Assembly: GCF_000018285.1 (NCBI RefSeq)
Contig: NC_009901.1
Location: forward strand, 743,001 to 807,000
Reading direction: 5' to 3'
DNA: 64,000 nt
Source: Shewanella pealeana ATCC 700345
GTDB lineage: Bacteria; Pseudomonadota; Gammaproteobacteria; Enterobacterales; Shewanellaceae
Shown here: positions 1 to 9,423 of the stretch, piece by piece
How the letters are laid out: every line of letters begins with the position of its first letter
Numbering within the stretch: position 1 is the stretch's first letter
Notes under the pieces: model-generated
Database searches by the model: none
Told to the model about the DNA's origin: nothing
The model's input: the letters and a program-made list of their open reading frames with translations, nothing else
Made by a program: the position numbers and the translations under genes

Positions 1-424
1 CGATATCATAGCCTTCCCCAACGAGTCCTACATCACTATCGGTAAACTGCACATCTAACTCGATATTGGGATAGAGGCGCAGAAAACCGCTACACAAGGT
101 GGCGATTAGCTCTTGACTGAAAGAGACTGGAATCGCGATACGCAACAGGCCTGAGACATCGTTATGGGTATTTTCCACAGTGGCTTTTGCAGCTTCAATT
201 TCATCGCTTATACTGGAGCAATGCTGAAAAAACAGCGCACCGACCTGAGTCAAACTTAGATTACGGGTATCTCGCTGCAATAGTCGCACGCCAAGCTGCT
301 CTTCTAGCTGGGCAACCTTACGACTAATGGTTGATTTTGGCATGCCTATTTCACGGGCAGCTTGAGAGAAACCTTTGGCTCTAACTACCGCCGCAAAGAG
401 CATCATACCGTTTAAATCTGGCAT
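1..424 (-). CDS. LysR-family transcriptional regulator, N-terminal part (runs off the window)
   Basis: About 141 codons are visible, reading leftward from an ATG at 422-424; the C-terminus lies outside the window. The first 60 residues form the winged HTH typical of LysR proteins (FSQAAREIGMPKSTISRKVA, then QLEEQLGVRLLQRDTR). The start of the effector domain follows (LLRIAIPVSFSQELIA). It is transcribed divergently from the fused acetyl-CoA carboxylase gene, 122 bp away, so it is a reasonable candidate regulator of that gene; this is inferred from position only. The inducer is unknown. The family call is secure and the target is not. Confidence 0.9.
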   Translation of the reverse strand, partial: MPDLNGMMLFAAVVRAKGFSQAAREIGMPKSTISRKVAQLEEQLGVRLLQRDTRNLSLTQVGALFFQHCSSISDEIEAAKATVENTHNDVSGLLRIAIPVSFSQELIATLCSGFLRLYPNIELDVQFTDSDVGLVGEGYDI

Positions 425-546
425 GTTATCTCCACTGTCTCAAATATGGAACAAAGCGTCTAGTGCAGTTTAATAGCAATTGACGGGATAACAAAGTTAT
501 ATTTACGGGCTAAAAATTTCAGAGGCTAAAAGCAGAGGATCTTTCG

Positions 547-3500
547 ATGACCAGCAAAAATCAGCCCGCTAACATGACTCAAGTGCAAACTGCCGATCCG
601 CTTTTTCTAAAAGCAGAGCAGTTAGCCAAAGACTTTTCATTGTTTCCAGAGCACAGCAAGCAGACGCTTTCAGAAGAGATTAAAGGTCTTTTAGACGATG
701 ACGCGATTCAAGCTAATCTTAAAGACTTGGCTCAGTTAGACGTTGATGGTTATGTCACTAAGGTGATCCAACCGACCCAAGATAAAAATCGTCCAGGTGC
801 TAAGCGCATCATTGCCGACCTTAAAGGTAAGCTCATTACCGAAACCCATATCGGCCCTTTTTATAGTGCTGAGATCGAACTGAATTTTGGATCTCGTACC
901 CGCCGTATTGGTTTTGTGGCGCAAGAGCGTACAACAGCAAACGGTGCTTGGATGCCTGAGCATCACATCGCTTGCTGTAAAGCGATTCGTCACTTTGCTG
1001 AACTGTCTATGCCGATTGTTTACCTTATCGACACTCCTGGTGCCGACGCAGGTGAAATCGCTAATAGCCAGAACCAAGCACACTCTATTTCAAAAGCGAT
1101 TGCCGAGAGCGCTAACGTTGACGTACCAACTGTAGGTATCGTTATCGGTGCTGGTTACTCAGGTGGTGCGATTCCGCTAGCGGCTGCAAACATCCTGTTA
1201 TCGCTACGCGATGGTATTTTCAACACCATTCAGCCACAAGGTCTACAGAGCATTGCGCGTAAGTACAACCTGTCTTGGCAGGAATGTGCTAAATCTGTAG
1301 GTGTATCGCCAGAAGAGCTTTATACCTCAGGCTGCATCGATGGCATCATCGATTTCTCGCCATCTGACAGAGATGAGCGTCAGCACAACCTACGTCGTGC
1401 GATTATCAGCAGCATCGAAGCGGTAGAAAAAGCGGCAGTTAACTTTGTTCGCGAGTCTGAAGATTTACGCGAACATTACGATCGTAGTTTGGCGCGTTTC
1501 CTTAGCCCGTCTAAGAATCTAGAAGCATTAGAGCTTAATGCTGAGCTTGCGGTTGCTAACAACCCAACGATGCATTTGAACCTATTTGGTAGCACCTACC
1601 GTTACCTGCGTTACCTAACGTTGCGTAGCCGTATTCATTCTATCTCGCAAGAGCAGTATGGTCGTCTATCTAAGGTGAGCGTACCTGAAGGTGATTTGTT
1701 AGCACGTATTCAGCAAGAGCAAGATCGTGTATTCCAATCTTGGTTATCAAGCCCTGATAAACTGGTCTATGACGAAGATCTAAACAAGCTTTGGGGTAAC
1801 TTCATCGCTAAGCGTGATGATGTATCTACCGAACGTAACATGCTAACGCGTTTGATTTTGGGTGAGCCAAAAGAAAACTATAAGAAAGCACGTAAAGCTC
1901 TTATCTTCAACATCAGCTGGTCACTATACCATCGCTGGAAAGGTAACGCAGAAAACAACTTTAAAGGCCTTATTAACTACCTAGAGACGCTTCCATCTGA
2001 AGTGACTCAAGCAGATTGGCCTGAGCTGAACAAGCTGACTGTACTTGACGTGATCATTCACGACGAGCTACGTGAAGACTTTATTTGGCAGTGTCATAAC
2101 ATTCTTGTTTTCAACGCACTTTACGACAACGTTGTTGGCAACCTAGCATCAATCGCTAAAGAAGCTATGATGTCTAAGAGCTTGTCGCGTAACTCAGTTG
2201 ATAACCTATTGCATGAGTCAATTGACCGTGCTTTATCGACGCAAAACGTCGCTAACGATAAGAACAAGTTCTACAAGTGGCTGAAGTACTTTATGACTCA
2301 GTCAAACCGCGCCGAGCTACTGACTCGTACTGAGCAGTGGAAGAGTGTTGGTTTCCCACAGCTAAACGACAGTCTATTCGTTATCCTGACTTACTTCTTC
2401 GAGCGTCTACTGCCAGAGTATTTCGACAGCGAAGAAGAAAGTGGTGAATACACAGGTGCTATTAACCCTGTGCGTATCGGTCGTCGTAAAGACTTCTGGA
2501 ATCGTTTGACCATGGGTTATCAAGACTTACTAATCCAGAAAGTGCTACGTGACGAAAAACGCACTGGCAAAATGGGTTGGGAATCAATTGTTGCTAAGTT
2601 CTTCACCGAATTTGAAGAGATCAATGGCGACAAGATTTCAGCTAACCTGCTGAACTTCCCAGGTTTCCGTCTTTCAATCGAAGATGCGTTAGACAAGGGC
2701 ATTCGCCCATGTGGTTTAATCACAGGTCTTGCCGACTTCGAGCATAACGGTCATCCAATGCGTGTGGGTGTTGCGGTATCAAATACGGCATTCCAAGCGG
2801 GTGCATTCGATATGGCCGCTGCTGAGAAATTCAGTGCGCTATTGATTGAGTGTGCTAAGCGTAAGCTACCGGTTATCTGTTTCATCAGCTCGGGTGGTAT
2901 GCAGACTAAAGAAGGTGCTGCGGCGCTATTCTCAATGGCAGTGGTTAACGACCGTATTACTCGCTTTATTCGTGATAACGAATTGCCAGTATTGATGTTC
3001 GGTTTCGGTGATTGTACCGGTGGTGCACAGGCGAGCTTCGTGACTCACCCTCTTGTACAAACTTATTACCTGTCAGGTACTAACATGCCATTTGCTGGCC
3101 AAATGGTTGTGCCTGCATACTTGCCATCAACGTCAACGCTATCGAACTACCTGTCGAAAGTACCTGGCGCGATGGATGCCTTGGTCACCAACCCATTTAG
3201 TGACACGATTGACGATCAACTACAGAGCATCGATCCACTGATGCCAAAGCCAACGGCTAAGATTGTCGATGTGATTGGTAGCGCTGTATCGACATTAGTA
3301 CCAGAGCGTTTAATCGCTGAAGAAGTGATTGTTCAGGATGACCCGCGTCAGCTAATGAAGCCGATTGAGAAGGTGCTGGTTCATGCGCGTGGTTGTACTG
3401 CGGTTAAGCTTATCCGTAAGGCGCACGACAACAATATCAAGGTAGTACTGGTTGCATCAGATCCTGATATGACTTCTGTGCCAGCAGACATGCTGAAAGA

Positions 3501-5100
3501 TAACGACAAGCTGGTTTGTATCGGTGGTAACACCTCTGATGAAAGTTACCTAAACGCATACTCGGTACTTAAAGTTGCCGAATATGAAAACGTTGATGCA
3601 CTGCACCCTGGTATCGGTTTCCTATCGGAAAGCCCACAGTTTGCTGCGTTATGTGTAAACAACGGCGTTAACTTCGTTGGCCCAAGCGTGCACAGCATGA
3701 CGACTATGGGTAACAAGTCGAACGCGATTAAGACCTCTCAAGCGCAAAACGTGCCTGTTGTACCTGGTAGCCACGGTATCTTGACTAACGCAGAGCAAGC
3801 GGTAAACGTTGCCAGCGAAATCGGTTACCCTGTGTTGCTTAAAGCGGTACAAGGTGGTGGCGGTAAAGGTATTCAGGTTGTTGAACGTCCAGGCGACATG
3901 ATCTCCTTGTTCCAAAAGACCTCTACCGAAGCGGCTGCGGCATTTGGTAACGGTGACTTGTACCTAGAGAAGTATGTCACTTCACTACGTCACATCGAAG
4001 TCCAGTTACTGCGTGACCAGTTTGGTAACACTAAGGTACTGGGTCTACGTGATTGTTCTGTGCAGCGTAACAACCAGAAAGTGGTTGAAGAGTCAGGTTC
4101 AACTATGTTGCCAGATGAGCTTAAGCAGCGCGTGATGGAATACACCCGTTTATTGGGTGATGCAACAGATTACATGGGCGCGGGTACGGTTGAATTTATC
4201 TATAACTTAGACGCTAACGAAGTCTACTTTATGGAGATGAACACCCGTCTACAGGTTGAGCATCCAGTTACTGAAGCAACTTCTGGTATCGATATCGTAA
4301 GCGCTGGTTTTGATATCGCAGCGGGTCGCTCTATTGCAGAGCTTGAGCCACAAGATATTGGCTATGCGATGGAAGTGCGTGTAACGGCAGAGAAAGCGGC
4401 TCTTGATAGCAATGGTGTTTTACAGCTACTGCCGTACCCTGGTTTAATCACTGAGTATCAGATGCCAGAGCGTGATGATATCGAAATCATCTCAATTGCT
4501 GGCGAAGGTAAAGAGGTTTCTCCTTACTACGATAGCTTGATTGCACAGATCATCTGCCGTGGTGAGAGCCGTGAAGATGTGATTGTTAAGCTACACGACT
4601 ATCTAGCAAATCAAGTAGTGATTAAAGGTATCGCGACTAACATTCCATTGCTAACGCGCATCCTTAAAGATGGCACCTTCAACGAAGGCGTATACGACAC
4701 TAACTATCTACCACGCTTTATGGCAGAGCTAGATGTGCCTGAGATGATTGCTGAGATGGAAGCGGCAGCAGAAACTGTTGGCGTCGATACAGCATCACTT
4801 CGTGTTGGTGAGAGTAACGAGCTTAAAGTGATGGCGCAGGGCGCAGGTATCTTCTATACCTCTCCAGCACCAGGTGAAGCGGACTTTGTTAAAGAAGGCG
4901 ACATAGTTACTGTAGATCAGACTTTAGCGCTTACTGAAGCGATGAAGATGTTCTCTCAGGTGACGCTAGCCGGCTTTAACCGTAAGAATGCGGTACTTTA
5001 CCCTGAAGATCAGCAGTATCGTATCGAGCGTATTCTTAACAGTAACGGTCAGCAAGTGTCTCAAGGTGAGTTGCTATTCGTAGTATCGCCAGTTGCTTAG
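547..5100 (+). CDS. Single-chain acetyl/acyl-CoA carboxylase (CT-alpha, CT-beta, biotin carboxylase and BCCP fused)
   Basis: This 1,517-residue protein carries every part of a biotin-dependent acyl-CoA carboxylase. Residues about 80-285 resemble AccA (LIDTPGADAGEIANSQNQAH, VIGAGYSGGA). About 286-715 is a linker I cannot assign. About 718-920 resembles AccD (VICFISSGGMQTKEGAAALF, GFGDCTGGAQASF). About 940-1370 is an ATP-grasp biotin carboxylase (QGGGGKGIQ near 1102, MEMNTRLQVEHPVTEA near 1229). The C-terminus is a biotinyl domain with TEAMKMF, putting the biotinylated lysine near 1467. AGAGGA six bases upstream supports the ATG. It would make malonyl-CoA or a related acyl-CoA; the substrate cannot be read from sequence. 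A terminator follows directly. Fused enzymes of this size are known in Shewanella, where separate accABCD genes also exist elsewhere in the genome. Confidence 0.93.
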   Translation: MTSKNQPANMTQVQTADPLFLKAEQLAKDFSLFPEHSKQTLSEEIKGLLDDDAIQANLKDLAQLDVDGYVTKVIQPTQDKNRPGAKRIIADLKGKLITETHIGPFYSAEIELNFGSRTRRIGFVAQERTTANGAWMPEHHIACCKAIRHFAELSMPIVYLIDTPGADAGEIANSQNQAHSISKAIAESANVDVPTVGIVIGAGYSGGAIPLAAANILLSLRDGIFNTIQPQGLQSIARKYNLSWQECAKSVGVSPEELYTSGCIDGIIDFSPSDRDERQHNLRRAIISSIEAVEKAAVNFVRESEDLREHYDRSLARFLSPSKNLEALELNAELAVANNPTMHLNLFGSTYRYLRYLTLRSRIHSISQEQYGRLSKVSVPEGDLLARIQQEQDRVFQSWLSSPDKLVYDEDLNKLWGNFIAKRDDVSTERNMLTRLILGEPKENYKKARKALIFNISWSLYHRWKGNAENNFKGLINYLETLPSEVTQADWPELNKLTVLDVIIHDELREDFIWQCHNILVFNALYDNVVGNLASIAKEAMMSKSLSRNSVDNLLHESIDRALSTQNVANDKNKFYKWLKYFMTQSNRAELLTRTEQWKSVGFPQLNDSLFVILTYFFERLLPEYFDSEEESGEYTGAINPVRIGRRKDFWNRLTMGYQDLLIQKVLRDEKRTGKMGWESIVAKFFTEFEEINGDKISANLLNFPGFRLSIEDALDKGIRPCGLITGLADFEHNGHPMRVGVAVSNTAFQAGAFDMAAAEKFSALLIECAKRKLPVICFISSGGMQTKEGAAALFSMAVVNDRITRFIRDNELPVLMFGFGDCTGGAQASFVTHPLVQTYYLSGTNMPFAGQMVVPAYLPSTSTLSNYLSKVPGAMDALVTNPFSDTIDDQLQSIDPLMPKPTAKIVDVIGSAVSTLVPERLIAEEVIVQDDPRQLMKPIEKVLVHARGCTAVKLIRKAHDNNIKVVLVASDPDMTSVPADMLKDNDKLVCIGGNTSDESYLNAYSVLKVAEYENVDALHPGIGFLSESPQFAALCVNNGVNFVGPSVHSMTTMGNKSNAIKTSQAQNVPVVPGSHGILTNAEQAVNVASEIGYPVLLKAVQGGGGKGIQVVERPGDMISLFQKTSTEAAAAFGNGDLYLEKYVTSLRHIEVQLLRDQFGNTKVLGLRDCSVQRNNQKVVEESGSTMLPDELKQRVMEYTRLLGDATDYMGAGTVEFIYNLDANEVYFMEMNTRLQVEHPVTEATSGIDIVSAGFDIAAGRSIAELEPQDIGYAMEVRVTAEKAALDSNGVLQLLPYPGLITEYQMPERDDIEIISIAGEGKEVSPYYDSLIAQIICRGESREDVIVKLHDYLANQVVIKGIATNIPLLTRILKDGTFNEGVYDTNYLPRFMAELDVPEMIAEMEAAAETVGVDTASLRVGESNELKVMAQGAGIFYTSPAPGEADFVKEGDIVTVDQTLALTEAMKMFSQVTLAGFNRKNAVLYPEDQQYRIERILNSNGQQVSQGELLFVVSPVA

Positions 5101-5147
5101 ACACTTCACTATTAGCCTAAACTAAGGCGATAGGAATTAACCGGCTT

Positions 5148-5177
5148 AAAATACCCACCTCGTGTGGGTATTTTTTT
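5148..5177 (+). terminator. Rho-independent terminator of the carboxylase gene
   Basis: ACCCAC and GTGGGT (5153-5158 and 5164-5169), extended by A-T pairs, form a short hairpin followed by seven T residues, 48 bp after the stop codon. The convergent antiporter gene ends just beyond it. Confidence 0.85.
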
Positions 5178-5186
5178 GTCTGGAAT

Positions 5187-6431
5187 TTATTGTTTATCGA
5201 CCCCGTGAAGGCGAATTAAAAAGGCTAATAGCAGCGGGGTAATAATACTGGTCGCTATTGCCATGATCACTATGGCGGAAAATAGCCCGGCTATAATAGG
5301 CGGCGTAGGATCAGGGTGGTTGAAGAGTCCTGCCTGCAATGCAACGCCTGCCAATACTATCTCTACAGCCCCTCGGCCACTCATCGCGACTCCGATCCGC
5401 AGAGACTCTTGAGTACTATGCCCTGTAGCGCGGGCACAGAATCCGGCGCCAATAAGCTTACTGAGTAAGGCAACGGTAACGAGTAGCGCGACAAAGCCTG
5501 GAATAGAGATAAGAGCGGTTAAGTTGAGGTGAAAGCCTATCGATACGAAAAAAATCGGCGCAAGGAAACCCGATGTAATACCTGATGTTTGCCCCTCTAC
5601 TCGGTCATAGATCTCTTGCTCCACTACGGCGGGGTGAAAGAACATACCTGCGACAAAGGCACCAATAATGAAATGCAGCCCCAATACTTCTGCGAGTACA
5701 GCGTATGCTAGAGAGGCGATTAACAACATACTAAAATCGATATCAGGAATATTTGTGAGTTTGAGGTAACGACCTACAAGGGGAAACAAGTAATAACCGG
5801 CTGGGATGGTAATAGCGAAAAACAGTAGCACCTTAGCCAACAGGGTCCCCCATAAGTCAAAGGAAAAAGAGAGCGTTCCACCATTGCTTATTGCAGCTAA
5901 TAACAGTGCGAGGATAAATAGACTTAACAAGTCGTCCCAAAGTGCTGCGGCGATAATAGTCCTCCCTTCTTCTGTATCTAAGCGATTAAACTCCATCAGC
6001 ATACGAATGGTTACCGGTACGGCAGTAACGGCTAAGGCGGTACCTAAGAACCAGCTCTGAATTGTCTTGAAGGGGGATTCAGGAAACAGCATCAGTCCAA
6101 TTATAGTGCCTGCAATAATTGGCACTAACATGCCACCGATAGCCACAGCGGGTGCTGAACCTGAGGTCTTTTTAAAATCCAAGGGACTCATGCGCACACC
6201 TGCGAGTAGCATAAGGAAAAACATCCCCAGATCGGCCAGCGCCTCAAACGCTTCACCTTGGGTTACCTGCCATAGCAGGGGAAATGAGTCTTGAAAGCGG
6301 TGCAGAAATAGCCCTAGCGCGATCCCCGACACTAATTCCCCCACTATCGGCGGTAAGTTTAAGCGTTTGGCTAGAATTGCAAATATTCTGGTAACTGTAA
6401 GTAATACAAGAACTAAATATAGAAAGCGCAT
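5187..6431 (-). CDS. Cation:proton antiporter, CPA2 (KefB-like) family
   Basis: A 414-residue inner-membrane protein of about a dozen hydrophobic segments from end to end. Family signatures include LPPIVGELVSGIALGLF near the N-terminus, LGTALAVTAVPVTIRMLMEF in the middle and IGVAMSGRGAVEIVLA near residue 345. It probably exchanges Na+ or K+ for protons. There is no C-terminal RCK/TrkA-N domain, so it is the short form without nucleotide gating. The ATG at 6431 is preferred over an upstream TTG at 6443 because a GGGAA sequence precedes it at suitable distance. It stands alone, converging on the carboxylase gene. Confidence 0.88.
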   Translation of the reverse strand: MRFLYLVLVLLTVTRIFAILAKRLNLPPIVGELVSGIALGLFLHRFQDSFPLLWQVTQGEAFEALADLGMFFLMLLAGVRMSPLDFKKTSGSAPAVAIGGMLVPIIAGTIIGLMLFPESPFKTIQSWFLGTALAVTAVPVTIRMLMEFNRLDTEEGRTIIAAALWDDLLSLFILALLLAAISNGGTLSFSFDLWGTLLAKVLLFFAITIPAGYYLFPLVGRYLKLTNIPDIDFSMLLIASLAYAVLAEVLGLHFIIGAFVAGMFFHPAVVEQEIYDRVEGQTSGITSGFLAPIFFVSIGFHLNLTALISIPGFVALLVTVALLSKLIGAGFCARATGHSTQESLRIGVAMSGRGAVEIVLAGVALQAGLFNHPDPTPPIIAGLFSAIVIMAIATSIITPLLLAFLIRLHGVDKQ

Positions 6432-6575
6432 CTGTATTCCCAACCCTCTGGTTGACTAGTATGAGAATAGTTGTGAGCTTGTATAAAGTCTAATATTTGA
6501 CAGGTATCAAAGTTTGAATGTGATGGGCCAGAGGCGGAGCATAGGCTAGAATTTTTCTAGATTGGTGTGAGCTGC

Positions 6576-7388
6576 TCAACTTAAAAACTTAGTTTGTTTT
6601 CTAGCCCTTTGCTTTGCGATTACTCTTTGGTATTTGCCTATTATACTTGCAAGGAATGAGGGGTAAATTTTAGATTCAGAGATTTGGCAATAGACTTTAA
6701 ATTTATTTGGAGCATGGCGCCGAGAGATGTTGAACTGAGGGTATAACGCCTGAAGCTGAATCGCATCTTTGCTTGGTGATAGCTCTGGGTTAAGCCTATA
6801 CAGCTCACCACCGACTGGTCGAGTATGGATAACGGGAGTTGCATCAATAACAGCAATACTCTTGAAGTCTGTATTGCCAATGAGGTGAGGCCATAGCGCA
6901 TCAAGGCCCCAACCTGATGGGCTTTGGCCAAAGCTCTCTTTTAGGGTCACTAAAGCACTGGCAGATAAAACCGGCACCATCACCTCAACAAAATTACTGT
7001 AGCGTAAAACAGAGCTTGGTTGGCGCAGTAAACTCGAGTGCGAGAAGTAAGAGTCCATGGTCAATGCTGGCTGCGCCAGCGCTAAGTCAAAGCCATCAAA
7101 GAGGTTGAACATCTTGTTGATGGTCTTAGCGTCAGTCATGATGTCATCATCGGGTAACCAGACTGCGTCATATTGCGATATGAGTTCCCAGTTTGCTTCT
7201 ATCAGCTTATGGATTATTGGCCACTTTCCGCCTTTGACTTGCTCATAGTAAGTCGCTTCCGCTTGGTAATGATTAGGCTTGTCACCAAAGTAACTTAAGA
7301 ATAAATCAAAGCTAGGCGCTGCATTTTCTAACCAATATGTATGTAGGGAGTTGTCACCTACTCGAGCAATGACTAAAAATCTTTTCAT
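6576..7388 (-). CDS. DUF707-family protein, glycosyltransferase-like
   Basis: This 270-residue cytosolic protein has the hallmarks I associate with DUF707: VWLPDDDI at 76-83, FNLFDGFDLALAQPAL, and a later SGWGLDALWPHL. The acidic DDD after a beta-strand resembles the metal-binding motif of nucleotide-sugar transferases, so a glycosyl-transfer role is plausible but unproved. It lies 23 bp downstream of a UDP-galactopyranose mutase gene on the same strand, almost certainly as one operon, which suggests work on a galactofuranose-containing glycan. Family call fairly sure; reaction not known. Confidence 0.72.
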   Translation of the reverse strand: MKRFLVIARVGDNSLHTYWLENAAPSFDLFLSYFGDKPNHYQAEATYYEQVKGGKWPIIHKLIEANWELISQYDAVWLPDDDIMTDAKTINKMFNLFDGFDLALAQPALTMDSYFSHSSLLRQPSSVLRYSNFVEVMVPVLSASALVTLKESFGQSPSGWGLDALWPHLIGNTDFKSIAVIDATPVIHTRPVGGELYRLNPELSPSKDAIQLQALYPQFNISRRHAPNKFKVYCQISESKIYPSFLASIIGKYQRVIAKQRARKQTKFLS

Positions 7389-7411
7389 ATCTACTGACTC
7401 TATAAATCTAT

Positions 7412-8557
7412 CTATTGTGCTGTAAAAACGGGCATTGTTTTCTGGGTACTCAATGCTTCTAAAAAAAGCTTACTGGCGGTTAGTGCTTCATCTATGCTGG
7501 TGTCCATATCGAGGTAACGATAGGTGCCCAATCGGCCAACAAAGGTGATATTTTTCTGTTGCTTGGCAAGCTCAACATATTGATCTAGTAAGGTGTTATC
7601 ATCACTTAGTCTTACTGGGTAGTAGGGAGTATCTTCAGCCGTAGCTTCTCGGCTGTATTCTTTAAAGATCACGGTACTAGAGTGTGATTCCCAAGGGGTA
7701 AAGTGCTTATGCTCACTGATCCGAGTATAGGCTTGGCTATTATCGCAATAATTAACCACAGCGTTTCCCTGATAATCACCTTCATGGACTTCTTTATGGA
7801 AGTCTAATGTTCTATAGGGCAGCTTGCCGAGCTTATAGTCAAAATAAGCGTCTAACGGCCCAGAGAAAAACACGTGAGCATATTGGTTTTTCATGGTGGC
7901 ATCGAACGTCGAATTGAGTCGTAGGGTGATGTTTGGGTGGTCGAGTAATTTCTGTATTAACGGGGTGTACCCTTCAATTGGCATGCCCTGAAACGGGTGG
8001 TTGAAATAGTTATCATCGTAATTAAACCTAACGGGTAGTCGCTTTAAAATACTCGCTGGTAGTGTATCTGGTGAACGTCCCCATTGCTTTATCGTATAGT
8101 CTTTGAAGAAAGCCTGATACAGCTGCTCACCAATGAGTTTATGGGCTTGCTCCTCAAAGTTTTGTGGCTGTTTTATACTCGAGTCTGCCTTACATGCGAT
8201 GAACTCTTTGGCTTCAGAGGGGGACATCTGCGCGTTAAAAAACTGATTGATGGTATGCAGATTGATTGGCAATGAATAGACCTGTCCTTGGCTCATGGCT
8301 TTTACTCTGTTGGTAAATGGCATCATTTGACCAAGCCGAGTGACGTATTCCCAGATATGCGCTTTATCTGTATGGAAAATATGTGGGCCAAAGTGATGCT
8401 GCATGATGTTGCTTTCATCATCTCGCGATGAATAGCAATTACCCGCAATGTGTTTTCGAGGTTCAAAAACAGTTATTTGATGGCCAGCTTTGGCAAGCTC
8501 ATTTGCGATAACAGCACCAGAGAATCCAGCGCCGGCTATTCCAATTTTAAGATTCAT
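7412..8557 (-). CDS. glf: UDP-galactopyranose mutase
   Basis: This 381-residue flavoenzyme interconverts UDP-galactopyranose and UDP-galactofuranose, supplying Galf for O-antigen or exopolysaccharide. The N-terminal Rossmann FAD site is clear (GIAGAGFSGAVIA at 6-18, with EPRKHIAGNCY following). Further Glf signatures are HHFGPHIFHT, the FKDYTIKQWGRSP region near 155 and the C-terminal FVGRLGTYRYLDMD, where the arginine contacts the nucleotide sugar. Length matches bacterial Glf. The ATG at 8557 is the first in frame. It heads a two-gene operon with the DUF707 protein and diverges from the fimbrial block across a long AT-rich gap. Confidence 0.95.
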   Translation of the reverse strand: MNLKIGIAGAGFSGAVIANELAKAGHQITVFEPRKHIAGNCYSSRDDESNIMQHHFGPHIFHTDKAHIWEYVTRLGQMMPFTNRVKAMSQGQVYSLPINLHTINQFFNAQMSPSEAKEFIACKADSSIKQPQNFEEQAHKLIGEQLYQAFFKDYTIKQWGRSPDTLPASILKRLPVRFNYDDNYFNHPFQGMPIEGYTPLIQKLLDHPNITLRLNSTFDATMKNQYAHVFFSGPLDAYFDYKLGKLPYRTLDFHKEVHEGDYQGNAVVNYCDNSQAYTRISEHKHFTPWESHSSTVIFKEYSREATAEDTPYYPVRLSDDNTLLDQYVELAKQQKNITFVGRLGTYRYLDMDTSIDEALTASKLFLEALSTQKTMPVFTAQ

Positions 8558-9423
8558 CTATTCAGCATTAGCAGTTAGTTAAGCAGGTAAGCAGTTTACA
8601 TTATCTGATTATATTTTTTGTCTAAAAAATCTTCTTTAATTGAATTTTACTTTTTGCACATGAGCAATGTTGTTTAATTGCTGTCGCTGTATTCGACCCG
8701 TGCCATAGGTGTTGTTAACTTGTTCTTCTGAATTATCTGTTTTGTAAGCGGAAGGGCGTCTTACTTAGCGATAATCGAGTGAGTTGCAACCATTTTAGAA
8801 CTTAAGTTAAGTAACATCAGTCTCTAACTAAATAAACGAAATCACCCCATTAGATGACTTTATCTCTATCAGAATTTTACTTATTAATTTTTATGAACGG
8901 TATCTATATATAAAATATCGAGTTATAAATTGATGGAGGTGCTCGTTATTTAACATTGATTGTGAGCGTCAATCTTTTGTCTTGCTGTTTATTATAAATA
9001 ATTCGATTTGTTTTTATGTGAGAATTCAACCTTGATTGACAGTAGTTAAATGACTTTGCCAATATATGTGAGCGGGAGTCATATTTAATAATTTGATGTC
9101 CGAGTGACTATATTTAGAGTGGGTTAGCTTAAGTTTATTAATCGTTAATCTACTTCTCTTTCTTGATGCTAGTGTTTTGTATCTTCTTTTACTTTCTTTG
9201 TAGTTTTAAATATCGCGAACAAACAGCATGGTAAGTGTGAATAATGTCACAACTCTAATCTATTAAAGTAGAGTGGTTATTTATTGGCACTGTTTTAGCA
9301 TTGTATGACCATAAATAAAGAGATTATTAATTAGTTTCGCCGAGTGTATTGATAAGTTAAGAGGGGGAGTTAAATAGCTAGCCTCCGAACTTTCACGATT
9401 GGATTTAAATTAGAGTTCGTTAT
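8558..9423. other. Long AT-rich intergenic region between glf and the fimbrial locus
   Basis: This 866-bp stretch holds no ORF I would support and is visibly richer in A+T than its surroundings, with many T-runs. It must contain the divergent promoters of glf and of the SPOR-like/fimbrial genes. A small inverted repeat (ATTGA and TCAAT around 8956-8975) is the only element I could pick out. Its length and base composition would suit a silenced, multi-input fimbrial promoter, which is inference. Confidence 0.5.
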
